Assembly: GCA_030490835.1 (NCBI GenBank)
Contig: CM059972.1
Coordinates: forward strand, 18,639,764-18,703,763
Origin: Annona cherimola
Taxonomy: Eukaryota; Streptophyta; Magnoliopsida; Magnoliales; Annonaceae
Direction of reading: 5' to 3'
DNA: 64,000 nt
A program made the position numbers and the translations under genes. The notes below the pieces were generated by a model. That model had not been told where the DNA came from and ran no database searches. It worked only from the letters and a program-made list of their open reading frames with translations. Within the stretch, counting starts at the first letter, position 1, and every line of letters begins with the position of its first letter. Shown piece after piece: positions 49,001 to 61,083 of the stretch.

Positions 49001-52000
49001 ATTCCTGTTCTAAGTCAGGTGATCCCAAGAACCATGCCCATGTCTCTGCTTCACCCCTCTCGTCATACCCATGCAAACATGTCTTGTGACCTGAAATGTT
49101 GATTGGCATAGGCCATCTGAAACTACGTTTTTGAGAATGTCCGACAATTCCCTCATTCAACATCAGTGATTTATTTACTAATAAAAAAAATTTCAATTAA
49201 AAATTTAGGACCATAAAAAGAGTAATTTTTATTGCGCTCGTCTCACAAATTGAGATAAATTTTCAATTTTGAACTGTGAAGGTGATGATTGTGTAATTGA
49301 AAAAATACATTTGACTTATACTGTGTCATGGTGGGCCACAAAAGGCGTCTTTGCATGAAATTTGTATGGTAGTTGCACAAAACCTTTGCCACGGAAGACA
49401 ACTTTTCCTTTATGATTGAGGAACATTCAGCTTGGAGATAAATCTCTCTTCGACTCCAGCCAAAGTTGGGTATTCCAATATTTCTATATTATTTCATCCA
49501 TTGAAAAAACTTCATATTTTCTGTATAGGTTTAACCCATTGAAAAAACTTCATATTTTCTGTATATGTTAGACCTTAGTGATAGTCAAATAAAACATTCA
49601 GACAAGGTAGGAAACCAAACTTTGTCAATGTATAATAATTTTCACAGTCGACGTTTTTTACTTTATATGATCTAATAGTTTAATGTACATAGATTATATA
49701 ATGATAGAAATGGTAACAAAATTTTCGGTCATGTAATGACATTTTATGTACGATTATTTTTCACTTTCGGGTTTGTTCCATTTGTGGTAAATGTTAGTAC
49801 ATTCCTTGTAGGGACTTTAACCACCCCTTCACCTCAAAACAAAATTACCATTCGTCTTTTATGGCCCATCTACTTATTTGGTTTAGTTGATTTTTGATTT
49901 TTAACAAATGAACAACATTTGAAGGGTATCCTTTGAATTTATTTTAAGATGTTGACAGATTCTGTTTCGGGAAGTATGAAACCAAAGATTTTGAGCAGTC
50001 CAGATGAAATGTCCTGTACGAAGATAGGAAAACCCTAATTTAAGAAAACCTTTGAATTTTTTTAGATGCTTAAATCAACTTAAGAAAACCTTTATGACAA
50101 AATAATCCCCAATTTTTCATTTAAAAAAAAAAAAGAGAATCCCTAATTCCTCATCACAACTTGATCGGATGAGCATTAGATAAAATTTCTCATTTTAAAA
50201 ATACTTTTCTTAATATCAGAGAATAATAATTTACTTTTTTCATTTTTTTCATTCACATCTTTTCTTAATTCTCATGCAACTCTTTCTATCCCAAGTGCAC
50301 AATAACACTTTTCCAGCCCACATATTCATCTCATTTAAGTCATGAACATGAATTTTTCTTTTTCATTTTTAAATAGGGTTTTTCCCAAATATACCCATTA
50401 CGTTTGACCATATTCCCAAATATGCCCACTACGTTTCAGAAATCCCAAATATACCTATTACGTTTTGCCAAAATCCCAAATAAGCTCACGCCATCAGTGA
50501 CCGTTACGTTCAGCGACGGAACCGTTGTTCAGTGGCTGCTAATTTTTCAGAAATGCCCAGATTGCTCCTGGTGTGAGTAATAAAAGCTGAGCTTGGGTTT
50601 CACTTGAAGAGAGCAGCAGCGGGAGAGTGCCCAAGGAGGAAGGAGTGGTGCATCAAACGACTGTCCATTTGAGATATTCGTTTCATTTTTTTGATGCTTT
50701 TGGGCATATCCGAAATTGAAATCATCTATGCTATTGTTAAATATCAACTCCGGACGTTGGATCTTAGAGCGTGTGATGTGGTATTTCCTTTCATATCATT
50801 CCACTGAACCCGGAAGTAGTCTGTCATAAATGGTATGAATTATGCCAGCCATCGCGCAATGGTTCTTTCAATTAAATCCCACAATGATATTTTTCCTTCC
50901 GTCTATACTGTTGTATTTTTGGTATTTTTTAAAAATGATAATTTTTTTCCTTCCGTCTATGCTATTGTATTTTTGGTATTTTTTTTCCAATTGGTTTCAA
51001 AAATGATAATTGCAGAAAGGATACATTTCGTTCTTGTTATAACCCATACGCATTTCGTCCATCCGTCCATACATGGTGATGGAAGGGGATGAATGATGGA
51101 AGGGGACGAAATGCATATAGGCTATAACAAGAACGAAATGCATCCTTTCTGCAATTATCATTTTTGAAACTAACTGGAAAAAAATACCAAAAATACAATA
51201 GCATAAGCAGAAAGAAAAAATTATCATTTTTGAAACCAACGGAAAAAAATACCAAAAATACAACAGCATAGACGGAAGGAAAAATATCATTGTGGGATTT
51301 AATTGACGGAATCATTGCGCAATTGCTGGCATAATCCATACCATTCATAACAGACTACTTCCGGGTTCAGTGGAATGATATGAAAGGAAATACCGTATCG
51401 CACGCTCTAAGATCCAACGTCCGGAGTTGATATTTAACAATAGCATAGATGATTTCAATTTCGGATATGCCCAAAAGCATCAAAAAAATGAAACGAATAC
51501 CTCAAATGGCCAATCGTATGATGCACCGCTCTTTCCTCCTTGGGCACTCTTCCGTTGTTGCTCTCTTCAAGTGAAACTTGAGCTCAGCTTTTATTATTCA
51601 CGTCAGGGGCAATTTAGGCATTTCTGAAAAATTAGCAACCACTGCACAATGGTTTCGTCGCTGAACATAACGGTCACTGACGGCGTGGGCTTATTTGGGA
51701 TTTTGGCAAAACGTAGTGGGTACATTTAGGATTTCTGAAATGTAGTGGGCATATTTGGGAATATGGTCAATAATGGGTATATTTGGGAAAAGCCGTTTTA
51801 AATATTTGCACTAGATCAAGTGAATGAGTTGCCGCCATTATTTCCCTAGGCAAGGGTGTTGGTTGCAGTTGTACTATTCTTCTTAAAGGGTTGAGATATT
51901 TACTGAAACCATGTCCCGTATCTTGAAGGATTCTCTCATTATTTGGGGTGAAAAGGACGCCGTGTTTCCACTTCCAATGGCCTATCGGCTGAACCGGTAA

Positions 52001-52470
52001 GGATGCTTTTATCTCTGGGTACGTAAGGGCCTGATTAGTTTTGCACAAACGAGTTTTCCGTCCAATTACTTAATTGTCCAACATTTTTTTTATTGTACTT
52101 AATTGCCCCACATTAATATTCTGAAATAAGTATTTATCTATTTTCATAAAAACACCTCAAATGGGAATAACATTTTTAAAGAAAGCATATTTATTTTTGA
52201 ATTCGATGAAAGAAATTTTCAATTGAGATAATTCTTTTAAATTCGTAATTAAATAAGGGGCACTAAAATTACCGCTAGCAGCATTAAATTAAAGCTGCTA
52301 GCCACCAAGGGCAATCCAAATTTTGTTGTGGATCTTAGTTACTAATGAATATATACAGGCATTTGGGAGAGAAGTCAAGGCTGGAGATAATCAAGGATGT
52401 TGGTCATGCAGCTCAGATGGAAAACCATCCAGCAGTCAATGGTCTGATCAAACGGTTTATATTGGCTTGA
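46076..52470 (+). CDS. Alpha/beta hydrolase 1 (4 exons)
   Basis: Alpha/beta-fold hydrolase of the plant group often annotated as ABHD6-like or monoacylglycerol-lipase-like; substrate unknown, probably an ester or acylglycerol. Exons 46076-46765, 48929-49018, 51929-51996 and 52359-52470, all GT/AG, phases 0, 0, 2; 319 residues. Visible motifs: oxyanion HGFGG (78-82), nucleophile elbow GISYGG (Ser146), acid in GEKDAVFP (Asp270), histidine in DVGHAA (His299), so the catalytic triad is complete. The lid region is around 175-245. The N-terminus (1-45) is hydrophobic/basic and could anchor or target the protein. Introns 1 and 2 are long (2.2 and 2.9 kb) and hold two MITEs and a 1.4-kb fold-back. 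Exon 1 is much GC-richer than its surroundings, as is common for first exons. Confidence 0.93.
47473..47740 (+). mobile_element. MITE family A, copy 6 (hydrolase 1 intron 1)
   Basis: Starts near AGTGTCTTTG and ends TTTCTAAACACACCCT. Internal ATTATTTTTCCACATCTTCC and ATCACATCATTTT phrases match copy 3. It lies 125 bp from copy 7 in the opposite orientation. Confidence 0.75.
47866..48133 (-). mobile_element. MITE family A, copy 7 (hydrolase 1 intron 1)
   Basis: Inverted relative to copy 6. Starts TTTAGGGAGTGATAAAAC and ends GTAAACAAACACCCCC. Together the two copies could form a hairpin in the intron RNA. Confidence 0.75.
49494..49570. repeat. Short direct repeat in hydrolase 1 intron 2
   Basis: CATTGAAAAAACTTCATATTT...CTGTATA occurs twice, about 40 bp per unit, almost identical. 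Minor local duplication. Confidence 0.8.
50376..51795. mobile_element. Mutator-like 1.4-kb fold-back element
   Basis: A 1,420-bp element that is almost entirely an inverted repeat. The left arm, about 50376-51070, is complementary to the right arm, about 51100-51795, at roughly 90% or better by eye, with a very short loop near 51085. The ends read GGGTTTTTCCCAAATATACC and the complement of GGTATATTTGGGAAAAGCCG. It is flanked by perfect 9-bp duplications TTTTAAATA (50367-50375 and 51796-51804), the Mutator signature. No transposase. It sits in intron 2 of hydrolase 1 and ends 133 bp before exon 3. Both arms carry the same 66-codon open frame (50747-50547 on - and 51427-51627 on +), which is a by-product of arm identity. 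Confidence 0.93.
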
Positions 52471-53948
52471 AATCAACCCTGTATGGAGGTGAGATTTAGC
52501 ATCCGTGCAACTTTTTTGGGGGAAATTTCTATAGCTGTAATGGAGATATCTTAAATCATTATTTTGATTAAGGGAATGATAAATCTCATTGTCCAGGTGC
52601 ATGTAATTATGTCATTTTTAAAATGTCCGTGTTGTGAATTATTGAAGCAAGATACTCTATTGCAATTAAGGAAGTTAGGAGCAAATTACAATTTATCGAA
52701 GTCAGACTCCTGAATCCTGGTTGCAAACAAGTCAGTAAAACAGTACCCAACTTACGAGTATGCAAAATTAAAACTTGGAAACAAAGTGTCATGCTTAGTT
52801 CACCTCAAAAAAATCATTTACAATAACTCTTTTTGTTTTTTCTTTATGAAATTTTTTATCTAAGTGCATTTAATATATAAATTAAGTTTTACCATTTTGG
52901 GATATGTTTATATATCTTTTTGAAATTTTTAAACATCTATATATGTATATATGTATTTAAAATATTCTTATCTTTAAAAATCTAAAAAATATATAAATAT
53001 ATTTATGGTGAAACTTAGTTTATATGTTATACATTGAAATAAATAAACGCATGAAGAAAAAAGCAAGAAAATCGTTGTAAATAGGTTTTTTGCACCGGAT
53101 TAAGCAGATTATTTTCTTAATCCGGTCTAATTATGCACTTTCACTACTCTTAACCATGGGTACTAACTGTAATGCCTAATGCCATGTCCCAAAAATACGT
53201 CGTCATGCATAACTGGCCGGGCAAAGACCATGACCCAAAAATATGTGCATGCTAACCGGGCATGCAAAAACCGTGACAGGTGTGAGTTGTAATTAATGCT
53301 TTTAATTAAAGTAGTTATGATTATTTTCTTCATAATTACCATTTAAATTGGTTATAATATATGCTGGCGACGGTGATTAAGGTGCTCTAGAAAATGACTA
53401 AAATATATCTGATGTTTAAAATTTTTAAAAAATGGATCTATATCCAACAATGTTAAAGACAATGTTAAACCTTGGTCTATAAATTAAATATACTTATGAT
53501 AATATTATTATAAAAAAATAAAATGTAAATAGGTCGGCTGCATTGGAGTTCTTATGCAGTCAGTCGTATGAAATCATTAGTCATGATTTTTGCATTTTTT
53601 TTTATACAACCGCTTTATTTATATTAACTTTATTCTTTTTTGTTCTCAATTATTACCTTTATCGTATCGCATCACCCTTTCATTTTCTCACTTTTACTTT
53701 TATATCTTTTGATAATGGAATCTAAAATCCATGGGTAATGATTATACGAGGCCAGCATGATTTACTTTATCAAATTTCACAAATTTTTAGAAGTGCATAT
53801 ATTTTTTTACGGAATCTCCCAAATCCATAATTTTTTGACATAAAAAATTGCTTAGATACCCTTAAAAGCAGTTGATCCTTAAAAGTTTTTAAAAAATGGA
53901 CATGTCAAAAATTGTGACTTAAGATAACATTTTTTTTTTAAAAGTAAA
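52471..53948. other. Region downstream of hydrolase 1 with MITE remnants
   Basis: No gene. About 52820-53070 is a diverged palindromic element resembling family C (CTAAGTGCATTTAATATATA against its inverted partner TTATATGTTATACATTG). 53094-53126 is a small perfect hairpin: ACCGGATTAAG, 11-base loop, CTTAATCCGGT. About 53590-53740 is a truncated family A MITE. Confidence 0.5.
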
Positions 53949-55475
53949 AGGATAATTTTCAAATACACCTACATGGTTTGACCATAATTATAGATATATA
54001 ATTTCAAAAATGATAAATAACTTTCATACAGTTTAATGAAAATTGCAGAATACTTATGATAATGGTTGGTGTTGAAATAATTTGTTAAGTCACCTTTTCT
54101 TCCAAAAATGCCCTTCAATTTATGCACAACTAGATAATGAAGATGGGTACTCCATCTTCCCTATAGGATTTAATGAATGTGGATGAATGCACATCTACTT
54201 CCGGAGCACCAGAACACTATTACCTCATCTTCCAAATTTGAACAACCATGGTTGCCACAAACGATTTAATTCCAGGTTGTCATAGGCCATAGCCACCCTC
54301 ATTCTCACTATCTAGGCTCTAGCTATAGCTCCAGTGGCTATGAAAGTCGACGACACCTTCGATTTGGTTATCTTCTTACTACATCCCTCTTAGATGTGGA
54401 CTCGGTGGACATCAATCAGATGATCGAAGTCAATTGATCTATTGATAAAAAAAATCCATCTAGATCGTCGGCTAGTAGGACCATTGACCACCATCAGTAG
54501 CAATTGTATAGGAAGTCCAATAGCACATTATATCAGTAAAAATGGGCAACCTCATTCCATGCGTCCAACAGTTGCCCTTGTTTTCACCACATCAGCAATC
54601 ATAGCATTGTTTTCACCACCAACTATCCACCCGATCGTTGCCCTTGTTTTCGTCTTTCTCATCATCATCTAACGAAACCCATTACCAAATGCCTTTGTTT
54701 TCACAGCCAACCCAACAACAATTGCTTGCACACACAATACTGTTCTCTATGTTTATTAGCACCTTGCTGCCCGAGTTATCTACTTACGGTGAATGGGTTC
54801 TTTTGATCATGATTGCCATTTGCTAGAGAGGAAGGCATTTGGATATCCTTATGTGGTAATTCAAGGTGGGACATCTAAGCAGACCTTGTCTAATAGTGGA
54901 AAAGCAACTTTTGGAGTAAATCTTTGGCAATTTCAAAAATGAGGCAATCAACTTATAAAAATAAAAATAAAAGAGGCAATCATTCCTTTGATTTCAGTGC
55001 ATATGATATGAAGAGAAGAGCAGGCGAGGTAGCTCTGGCGAAAACGACAACAGAAATAGACAAAATCCAAGATGAAAACGGTAGGAAAATTTGAGAAATT
55101 CGCCATTAAAATGGTAGCAAATATCGATATTAAAAATGGTAGATGACAATCAACAGTCAACTACAGTGAGCTGACGCCGGTTGGCAGTGTGGAAGATATC
55201 AGGTTACTACCTTGCAACAGAGCCATTTTGGTCATTATCAAAATTAACAGAATTACTACCTTGCAACAGAGCCATTTTGGTCATTATCAAAATTGACAGA
55301 ATTTATTGTGCCATGACACAAAAGAAGCTTTTATGGTACACCTGCAAATTTTGTCAATTATGTGGGTTGTTGTTGCCATTTTTGAAACTCCATAGGTATA
55401 TATGCAATTATAGTTAAACTATATAAATATATTTGCAAATTACTAAACAAAAAATAAATGTAAATGTAAATTAGG
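53949..55475. mobile_element. Putative non-autonomous DNA element
   Basis: About 1.5 kb bounded by inverted end regions of the type found at 9423-9828: AGGATAATTTTCAAATACACC...GGTTTGACCATAATTAT on the left and the complement of ATTATAGTTAAACTATATAA...TTTGCAAATTA on the right. No transposase domain in the interior. It contains a tandem repeat of about 50 bp near 55205-55300 (TTACTACCTTGCAACAGAGC twice). Exact ends and target duplication are uncertain. Confidence 0.45.
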
Positions 55476-56261
55476 CCGTTCTCATACTCACAGGATCAGT
55501 GCCCAAAACCGAAAGAGATTAGTCCCAAGCTTATTCCTACGATTTCTCAATAGCTGTAATTCTATCAACAAATCAGTAAAGAGGTTGGTGGTGTTTTGAC
55601 TGTTTTTCCAGCTCGGTTTGAAATTTCGCGTTCGGCCCTGCTAACATTGTTATCTTTACCTGTCTCCGTCCCCAAAATATTACTGTCTTCATTGTCTCAT
55701 TGAGAACAGGAAACCCAACAAAGACAACTCATGAGGTAATAAGGGGGGGAAAACAATTAATTAACTAACTAAACAAAGGGACCCTTCATTTTTAGTAATT
55801 TACATTTGCCTCCTTTTATAATTTTGCAATTTTTCGCAACTATGAATTTAAAAAATCCTAATTTGTAAATTTAGATTGCAAAAACAATCCTGTTGGTACG
55901 TTCGACTGGATTAGGAATGTGTAAAACACTACACCTGATTTATTTTGTCAAAAATGTTAATAACAATTGATGGCTCGGAGAATATTTCTGCAAATAAATT
56001 TCACCGAGGTATTTCTGTGTAAAATCGCTAGTTATAGCCTTACAGGCAAAAACCTCCAAAATCACAAAATAGGGAAACTGTTGGGGAAGTAAATGCAATT
56101 ATCTTTTCGGAGTTTTTGTTTTTTTAATAAAGAAATACCCAAGTCCTAACCGCTCTCTTCCCTCGCCCTTTTAAAAGTCTCTCTCCCGGCAATTTCCAAA
56201 GCCTCCTCTGCCTCTCCCAACATTCTAGCAAATCGCAATCCCTCACAAGCCCTTCCGGAAG
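55476..56261. other. Upstream region of hydrolase 2
   Basis: AT-rich, no gene. Just before the start codon the sequence turns pyrimidine-rich (CTCTCTCCCGG, CCTCTGCCTCTCCC), like a plant 5' leader. CTTTTAAAAG at about 56167 is a possible weak TATA element. Confidence 0.45.
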
Positions 56262-59200
56262 ATGCTCTCCTGTTTCAGCCTCGTCTCTCTTTACTCCATC
56301 TACCTCCGACGCCTCTTCCTCTCCGTCGGCCTCCGACCCCAAACTATCCAAATCGATTCCCAAACCACCCTCCACTGCTGGCTCCCTCCCTCTCCCTCCG
56401 TTGACCCTCCTCTCCTACTCATCCACGGCTTCGGCCCCTCTGCCATCTGGCAATGGCGCTACCAGATCCGATCCCTTTCCCGTCACTTCTCCCTCTACAT
56501 CCCCGACCTCCTCTTCTTCGGCGCCTCCACCACCTCCTCCTCCGACCGCTCCGAGGTCTTCCAGGCCGCCTCACTGGCCAAGATGATGGAAAATCTCGGC
56601 GTCCACCGGTTCTCTGCCGTGGGTACCAGCTACGGCGGCTTCGTCGCCTACCATTTGGCGAGGATCTGCGGGGATCGCCTGGAGAAGGTCGTCTTCGCCA
56701 GCTCCGGTGTAAACAAGCGACGACGTGATAACGAGGAGCTGATGCAGAAGGCCGGGGTGCAGAGGGTCTCGAACCTGCTGCTGCCGGCCACGGCCAAGGA
56801 GCTGCGGACGTTACTTCACCTCTCCGTCCGACGGGTGCCGTATCTCCCGGACTGCCTGCTCGACGACGTCATCCGCGTAAGTGACGTGGCTCTTCCCTTC
56901 TTTAAATAGTCCGCAAACTACTGAACTGGTTTTTGTCGTGCCGTTCCCTCGCTGTGCTTTTCGATAATGATCTGAACCGTTCATTTGGGCAACATACGTG
57001 GTGTGGGTCCCACTTTATGTAGCCCGAACCACGCCCCTGATACTAAAAGCCGCAAGACTGGAAGTGTTCGGCTAGCAAGTCGACTGAAACAGTGCGGTCA
57101 CCGTTCCTGCATTGTTCCAAGGGAATAGTGACCGCGAGTTTTTTTAAGTTGGTAGTCTTCGTCACTAGTTAGTGGAGAGGGAGCTAAGGGATACGTGGCA
57201 TGGGATCGGTGGGGTAGGCAGCAGGCATTGTTACAATTGTAACAGTTCCCACCGAACTCGCATTGGAAGTAACTAGTAAGGCGACGTTCTCCTGCTCCTG
57301 CCAAGCACCCTTTCTGTCCATGTTAGTTGAGAACCGATCTTCTCAGACCGGTTTAAAAGTCTTTTTTTTGTTTTTTTATTGTAAATTTTTTTTATAAACA
57401 TGTTAATCTAATTAAATTTTATCTATAAACTAAATTTTATTATTTTTGAATACGTGCATATATAAAACTTGATTTATAGGTAAAATATAACTAGAGTAAC
57501 ATATTTATTAAAAAAAAATTCCCCAAAAAAAAAATTAAACCGGTCTGAAATTCTGTAAAGATCATTCGGCGAGTTGAGAATCCGCGTAAGTTGCATGTTG
57601 TGTGATTGTGGTGAGGGGCGAAGTTCGAAAAGCAAACTAATAACACAGATAAACCTTGTATATTTCATATCTTTAATTTTTTAAAAAAAAAATTTTACTC
57701 AAGCCCACTTGTACTATCTCAAAATTTATCATTTTCGAATTTTTTATATATTTTTCATAAAATTTCACCGGTCTCACTCATTACCCGACATGAAAAATGG
57801 TAGAATTTTTATTTTCAATATTTTATAAAAATTATGTGCAAGAATCTAGAAACAGTAAATTCTATAAACCAAATATACAATAGTCTGCATAAAAATTTTA
57901 AAAACCTACAAAGAAAATATAAAATAAATGAGATTGTTAACGGATGTACATGTAATGAATTATAATCCCCCGATAAGTCTTTATGGATGCATTCCTTAAT
58001 GTATGAAAGTTTAAAAAATCGCACTCTGTCTACTTTTTATATGATTTATTATAATTATGTTAGGAAGTGATAAAACTTTTAGATAAAAAAATTTAGTATA
58101 AAAGTTTTAAAAATGAAGAAAAATGATATAATATGACAGGAGTAATAATAACAAGTGAAGAACATAAAATTAAAATAGATAAATTAATTGTATGAATAGT
58201 TATATTGAAATAATTGAAAACTAGAATAATTGTATAAAAAGATGTAAAGAAATAATTAAAAAATAAGATAATTATGAAAAATGAAAATTTTTTATTTAAA
58301 AACTTATATATGTAGCCAAACATGCTCTTAATTAATTTTGCTACTTATCTACTATTATCTTCATATTTCAATCATTTTTTGTATATTTATGTACAATTAT
58401 CCAATCTATTTTAATATCATTCTCTTTATTCCTTTATCACTTTCTTACTTTTAAAAGTTTTTTCTACTTAACCACTTTTATTTTTAATTCTTACCAAAAT
58501 AATTTTATAGCTAAAAAATAAATTAAAAATGGTGAAAATTGGAAATAAATATAAATGCTTGACTACCTGGGGAACAAAGTATTTTAGAGATGGTTGGCAT
58601 TTATTATTTGCCACCCTTATTCTGGTATGCTTGCGGGCTACATATGGATGCATGATGCTGACAAGTAACCTCTGTAGAAAATGTTGTCCGGATCTTTCAT
58701 AAATGGTGCCGAGGCGGTTGGTGGGAAATATGAAGTGGTTTAGGTGAGTTCTGGTGTCTAATTTCCCATATTCCCACCCCACGCCTCGTCATAGTCGGAT
58801 CTGTGGACTACATGGGGAATTTTGAAAAAAATATTTCAAAACATACTTATAATTTTTCATAGATGATCACCCTCAAATAAAAATATCCAAATTGCAACCT
58901 ACTCGAAGGTCATATATATTTCAACCTCAAGTAATAGTTACAGGGTATTTGCAAAATATACCTGGCGTCTTTATGTAATTGCAATTAGCATGAATGTTTT
59001 GGATATTTACTGCATAGTAATTTTAGGTTTCAGAATATTGTAACATGCACTGTATTAACTAACGGAGTCTAAAAAGTTAATGGTTAAGATTACGAATGGA
59101 ATAACATAGAAGTTACGAAGTTTAGTTTGCAAATTTTTTGTAAAGTATGTGGAAGTGTTTATTTTTATTTACTCTATAGGAGTTTTTTTTTTTTTTAATT

Positions 59201-60921
59201 GCATTAGATTACAATGGAGATCACACTCCTAAGTCCTACCAGTATTCAAAGCCGGAATCAGCACTCACGCACCTGTATGTCATATCACTTTATAAGGGTT
59301 AATGGAGTTTATTTTGCAATATTTTAAAACTTAAAAGGATTTATTCTATAGATACCATAATGCTTTTGCTAAATTACAATTATATAAGAATCGATTTTGC
59401 AAATACCCGTTGCCATTCTTTCCACATTGCAAAAGATTTACCATCGTGCTGGCCCAGGCCTAGTAAAATATAAAACACTTTCGAGCTGACAATCGAGCAG
59501 GAATGTTGTTGAGCAATTAGCAATGGCACAGTTCACCGTTTGGGAACTTCTTTCGTCCACCTTAATTACCTAATTTCTTCCTTTTCACTTATTTCAGACA
59601 TTGTACAAGGATAAGAGAGAGGAGAAGATGCAACTTTTGATTGGCCTGACTCTTGGGAAGGACGACAACGTGCAGATTTCTCCACTCCAACAGGTAATTA
59701 TAGATAACTCAGATGCCTGCTAGCAGCATCTTAGGTGGGCCTTAATCTAATATAATATTATTGGATATGCATGTATGCATGGTATTACATCCAATCTATC
59801 AACCGATCTGCACCACATTTGCGCGTCTCACCGTACTGTTAAGTTGGGAGGACCCAAGTGATTGAGAACCTAAGGCCCACCTGAGGAATTGGATTAAGGC
59901 CCATTATCTGAAGGAGATCGGCCTTCTCTGGGTCGTGTATTTATTTTCAAAAATCAACATTTTAGGAGGTATTTAAGCCTTTTTAACCCCAATTTTTTCA
60001 AATAAAAATTATATACGCATATACCAAAAAATTATAAATTTTCAACTAATAGGGGGTGTTTAGGAAATAACAAAACTTTTAAAGAAAAAATTTTAATGTA
60101 AAAGTTTTTTTAAATGAGAAAAAATGATATGATATGACATGAGTAATGATGAGGATTAATGTGTATACCTCCTATTTACAATTATATCTGGAAGACCATG
60201 GATTAACGCTGAGTATGATTGCAGGAGGTGTTAATAGTATGGGGAGAATACGACCAGATATTTCCGTTGGAGAAGGCCTTTGAGCTCAAAAGGTGAAATA
60301 GAACGCGGACCTCGTGAAACTCAAGTGTTTGCAAAATAGCAATCTCCACGTCATTCTTTCTGTCGTATTTGTTACATCTGCTTATCTATGTTGCTTGTTT
60401 TGTGCTACCAATTCATCGCATGCCGTTGTTTTGGGACTTTGATCCTATCCTCCCGGCCGCATATATCTATTTTTTTATTTTTTTTCAAATTTTTTTTACA
60501 AGATTGTTAGTCTAAGTGTATTTAACATACGTATTAATTTTTATCATTTTTGGAGATTTTTATATATTTATTTCGGATTTTTGAAAATCAGTACACTGAT
60601 TTTTAAAAATTCGAAATAAATATCTAAAAATGGTAAAAATTGATGCATATGTTAAATACACCTAGATTAACAAGTTCGTGAAAAAAATTTGAATTTTTTT
60701 TTTTTAAAAATAGGTATATGAAGCATTGGATCAAAGTCCGTTGTTTTGTACCTTCTATATGTGACACGTGCGCATGACTGCTTCCCAGGTATCTGGGAGA
60801 CAATGCCAGGTTGGAGGTAATCACGAACGCGTCGCACGTGCCGCAGATGGAGAAGCCCAGGCGATTCAATGCCCTTTTGAAAAATTTCTTGCTGGGACTT
60901 CCTATGAATCCCATGCACTAG
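56262..60921 (+). CDS. Alpha/beta hydrolase 2 (4 exons)
   Basis: Paralogue of the hydrolase at 46076-52470. Exons 56262-56876, 59598-59693, 60225-60292 and 60789-60921, GT/AG, with the same phases (0, 0, 2) and an identical 68-bp third exon length; 303 residues. Motifs: HGFGPS (55-60), nucleophile elbow GTSYGG (Ser123), acid GEYDQIFP (Asp247), histidine in NASHVPQ (His276), so the triad is complete. SVGLRPQTIQID and LYIPDLLFFG align with GLSPAAVRLD and VYVPDLIFFG of the paralogue. The N-terminus is about 25 residues shorter and the tail longer (ending GLPMNPMH). Intron 1 is 2.7 kb and contains three small elements. Substrate unknown; probably an esterase or lipase-like enzyme. The two genes are in the same orientation 3.8 kb apart, indicating tandem duplication. 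Confidence 0.93.
57345..57546. mobile_element. Small MITE in hydrolase 2 intron 1
   Basis: 202 bp with perfect 10-bp inverted ends AGACCGGTTT and AAACCGGTCT around AT-rich sequence. No coding capacity. Target duplication unclear. Confidence 0.6.
58057..58328 (-). mobile_element. MITE family A, copy 8 (hydrolase 2 intron 1)
   Basis: Reverse-oriented copy, ATGTTAGGAAGTGATAAAAC to GTAGCCAAACATGCTC. Another truncated copy in the opposite orientation follows directly (about 58335-58480). Confidence 0.7.
58938..59413. mobile_element. Putative MITE in hydrolase 2 intron 1
   Basis: Ends GGGTATTTGCAAAATATACC and GATTTTGCAAATACCC are inverted repeats about 475 bp apart. The inside is AT-rich and non-coding. 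No clear duplication of the flanks, so the call rests on the ends only. Confidence 0.5.
60054..60156 (-). mobile_element. MITE family A, truncated copy (hydrolase 2 intron 2)
   Basis: Starts GGGGGTGTTTAGGAAATAAC and continues with the family motif AATGATATGATATGACATGAG, then ends abruptly 70 bp before exon 3 of hydrolase 2. Confidence 0.7.
60463..60718. mobile_element. MITE family C, copy 2 (hydrolase 2 intron 3)
   Basis: Palindromic element with the same core as 44365-44687: CTAAGTGTATTTAACATACG paired with CATATGTTAAATACACCTAG around an AT-rich loop. It occupies half of the 496-bp third intron and ends 70 bp before exon 4. Confidence 0.75.
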
Positions 60922-61083
60922 TCGGCAATTGGTTCTGTGAAGAGGATAAATATAGCAAACCTAGCTATTATATATGTATAAGTATGAACTTATTATGGGT
61001 ATATTTGTGAAGTAAAAAGAAAACTTTTAAACGAATGGTGTATTTCGGAAGTAATAAAATTTTTGGATGAAAAATTTTTGAAA

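Noticed and set aside
50547..51627. 66-codon frame present in both arms of the fold-back, as if conserved
   Set aside because: The arms are near-identical by origin, so the same frame must appear in both; several replacement differences and no known domain.
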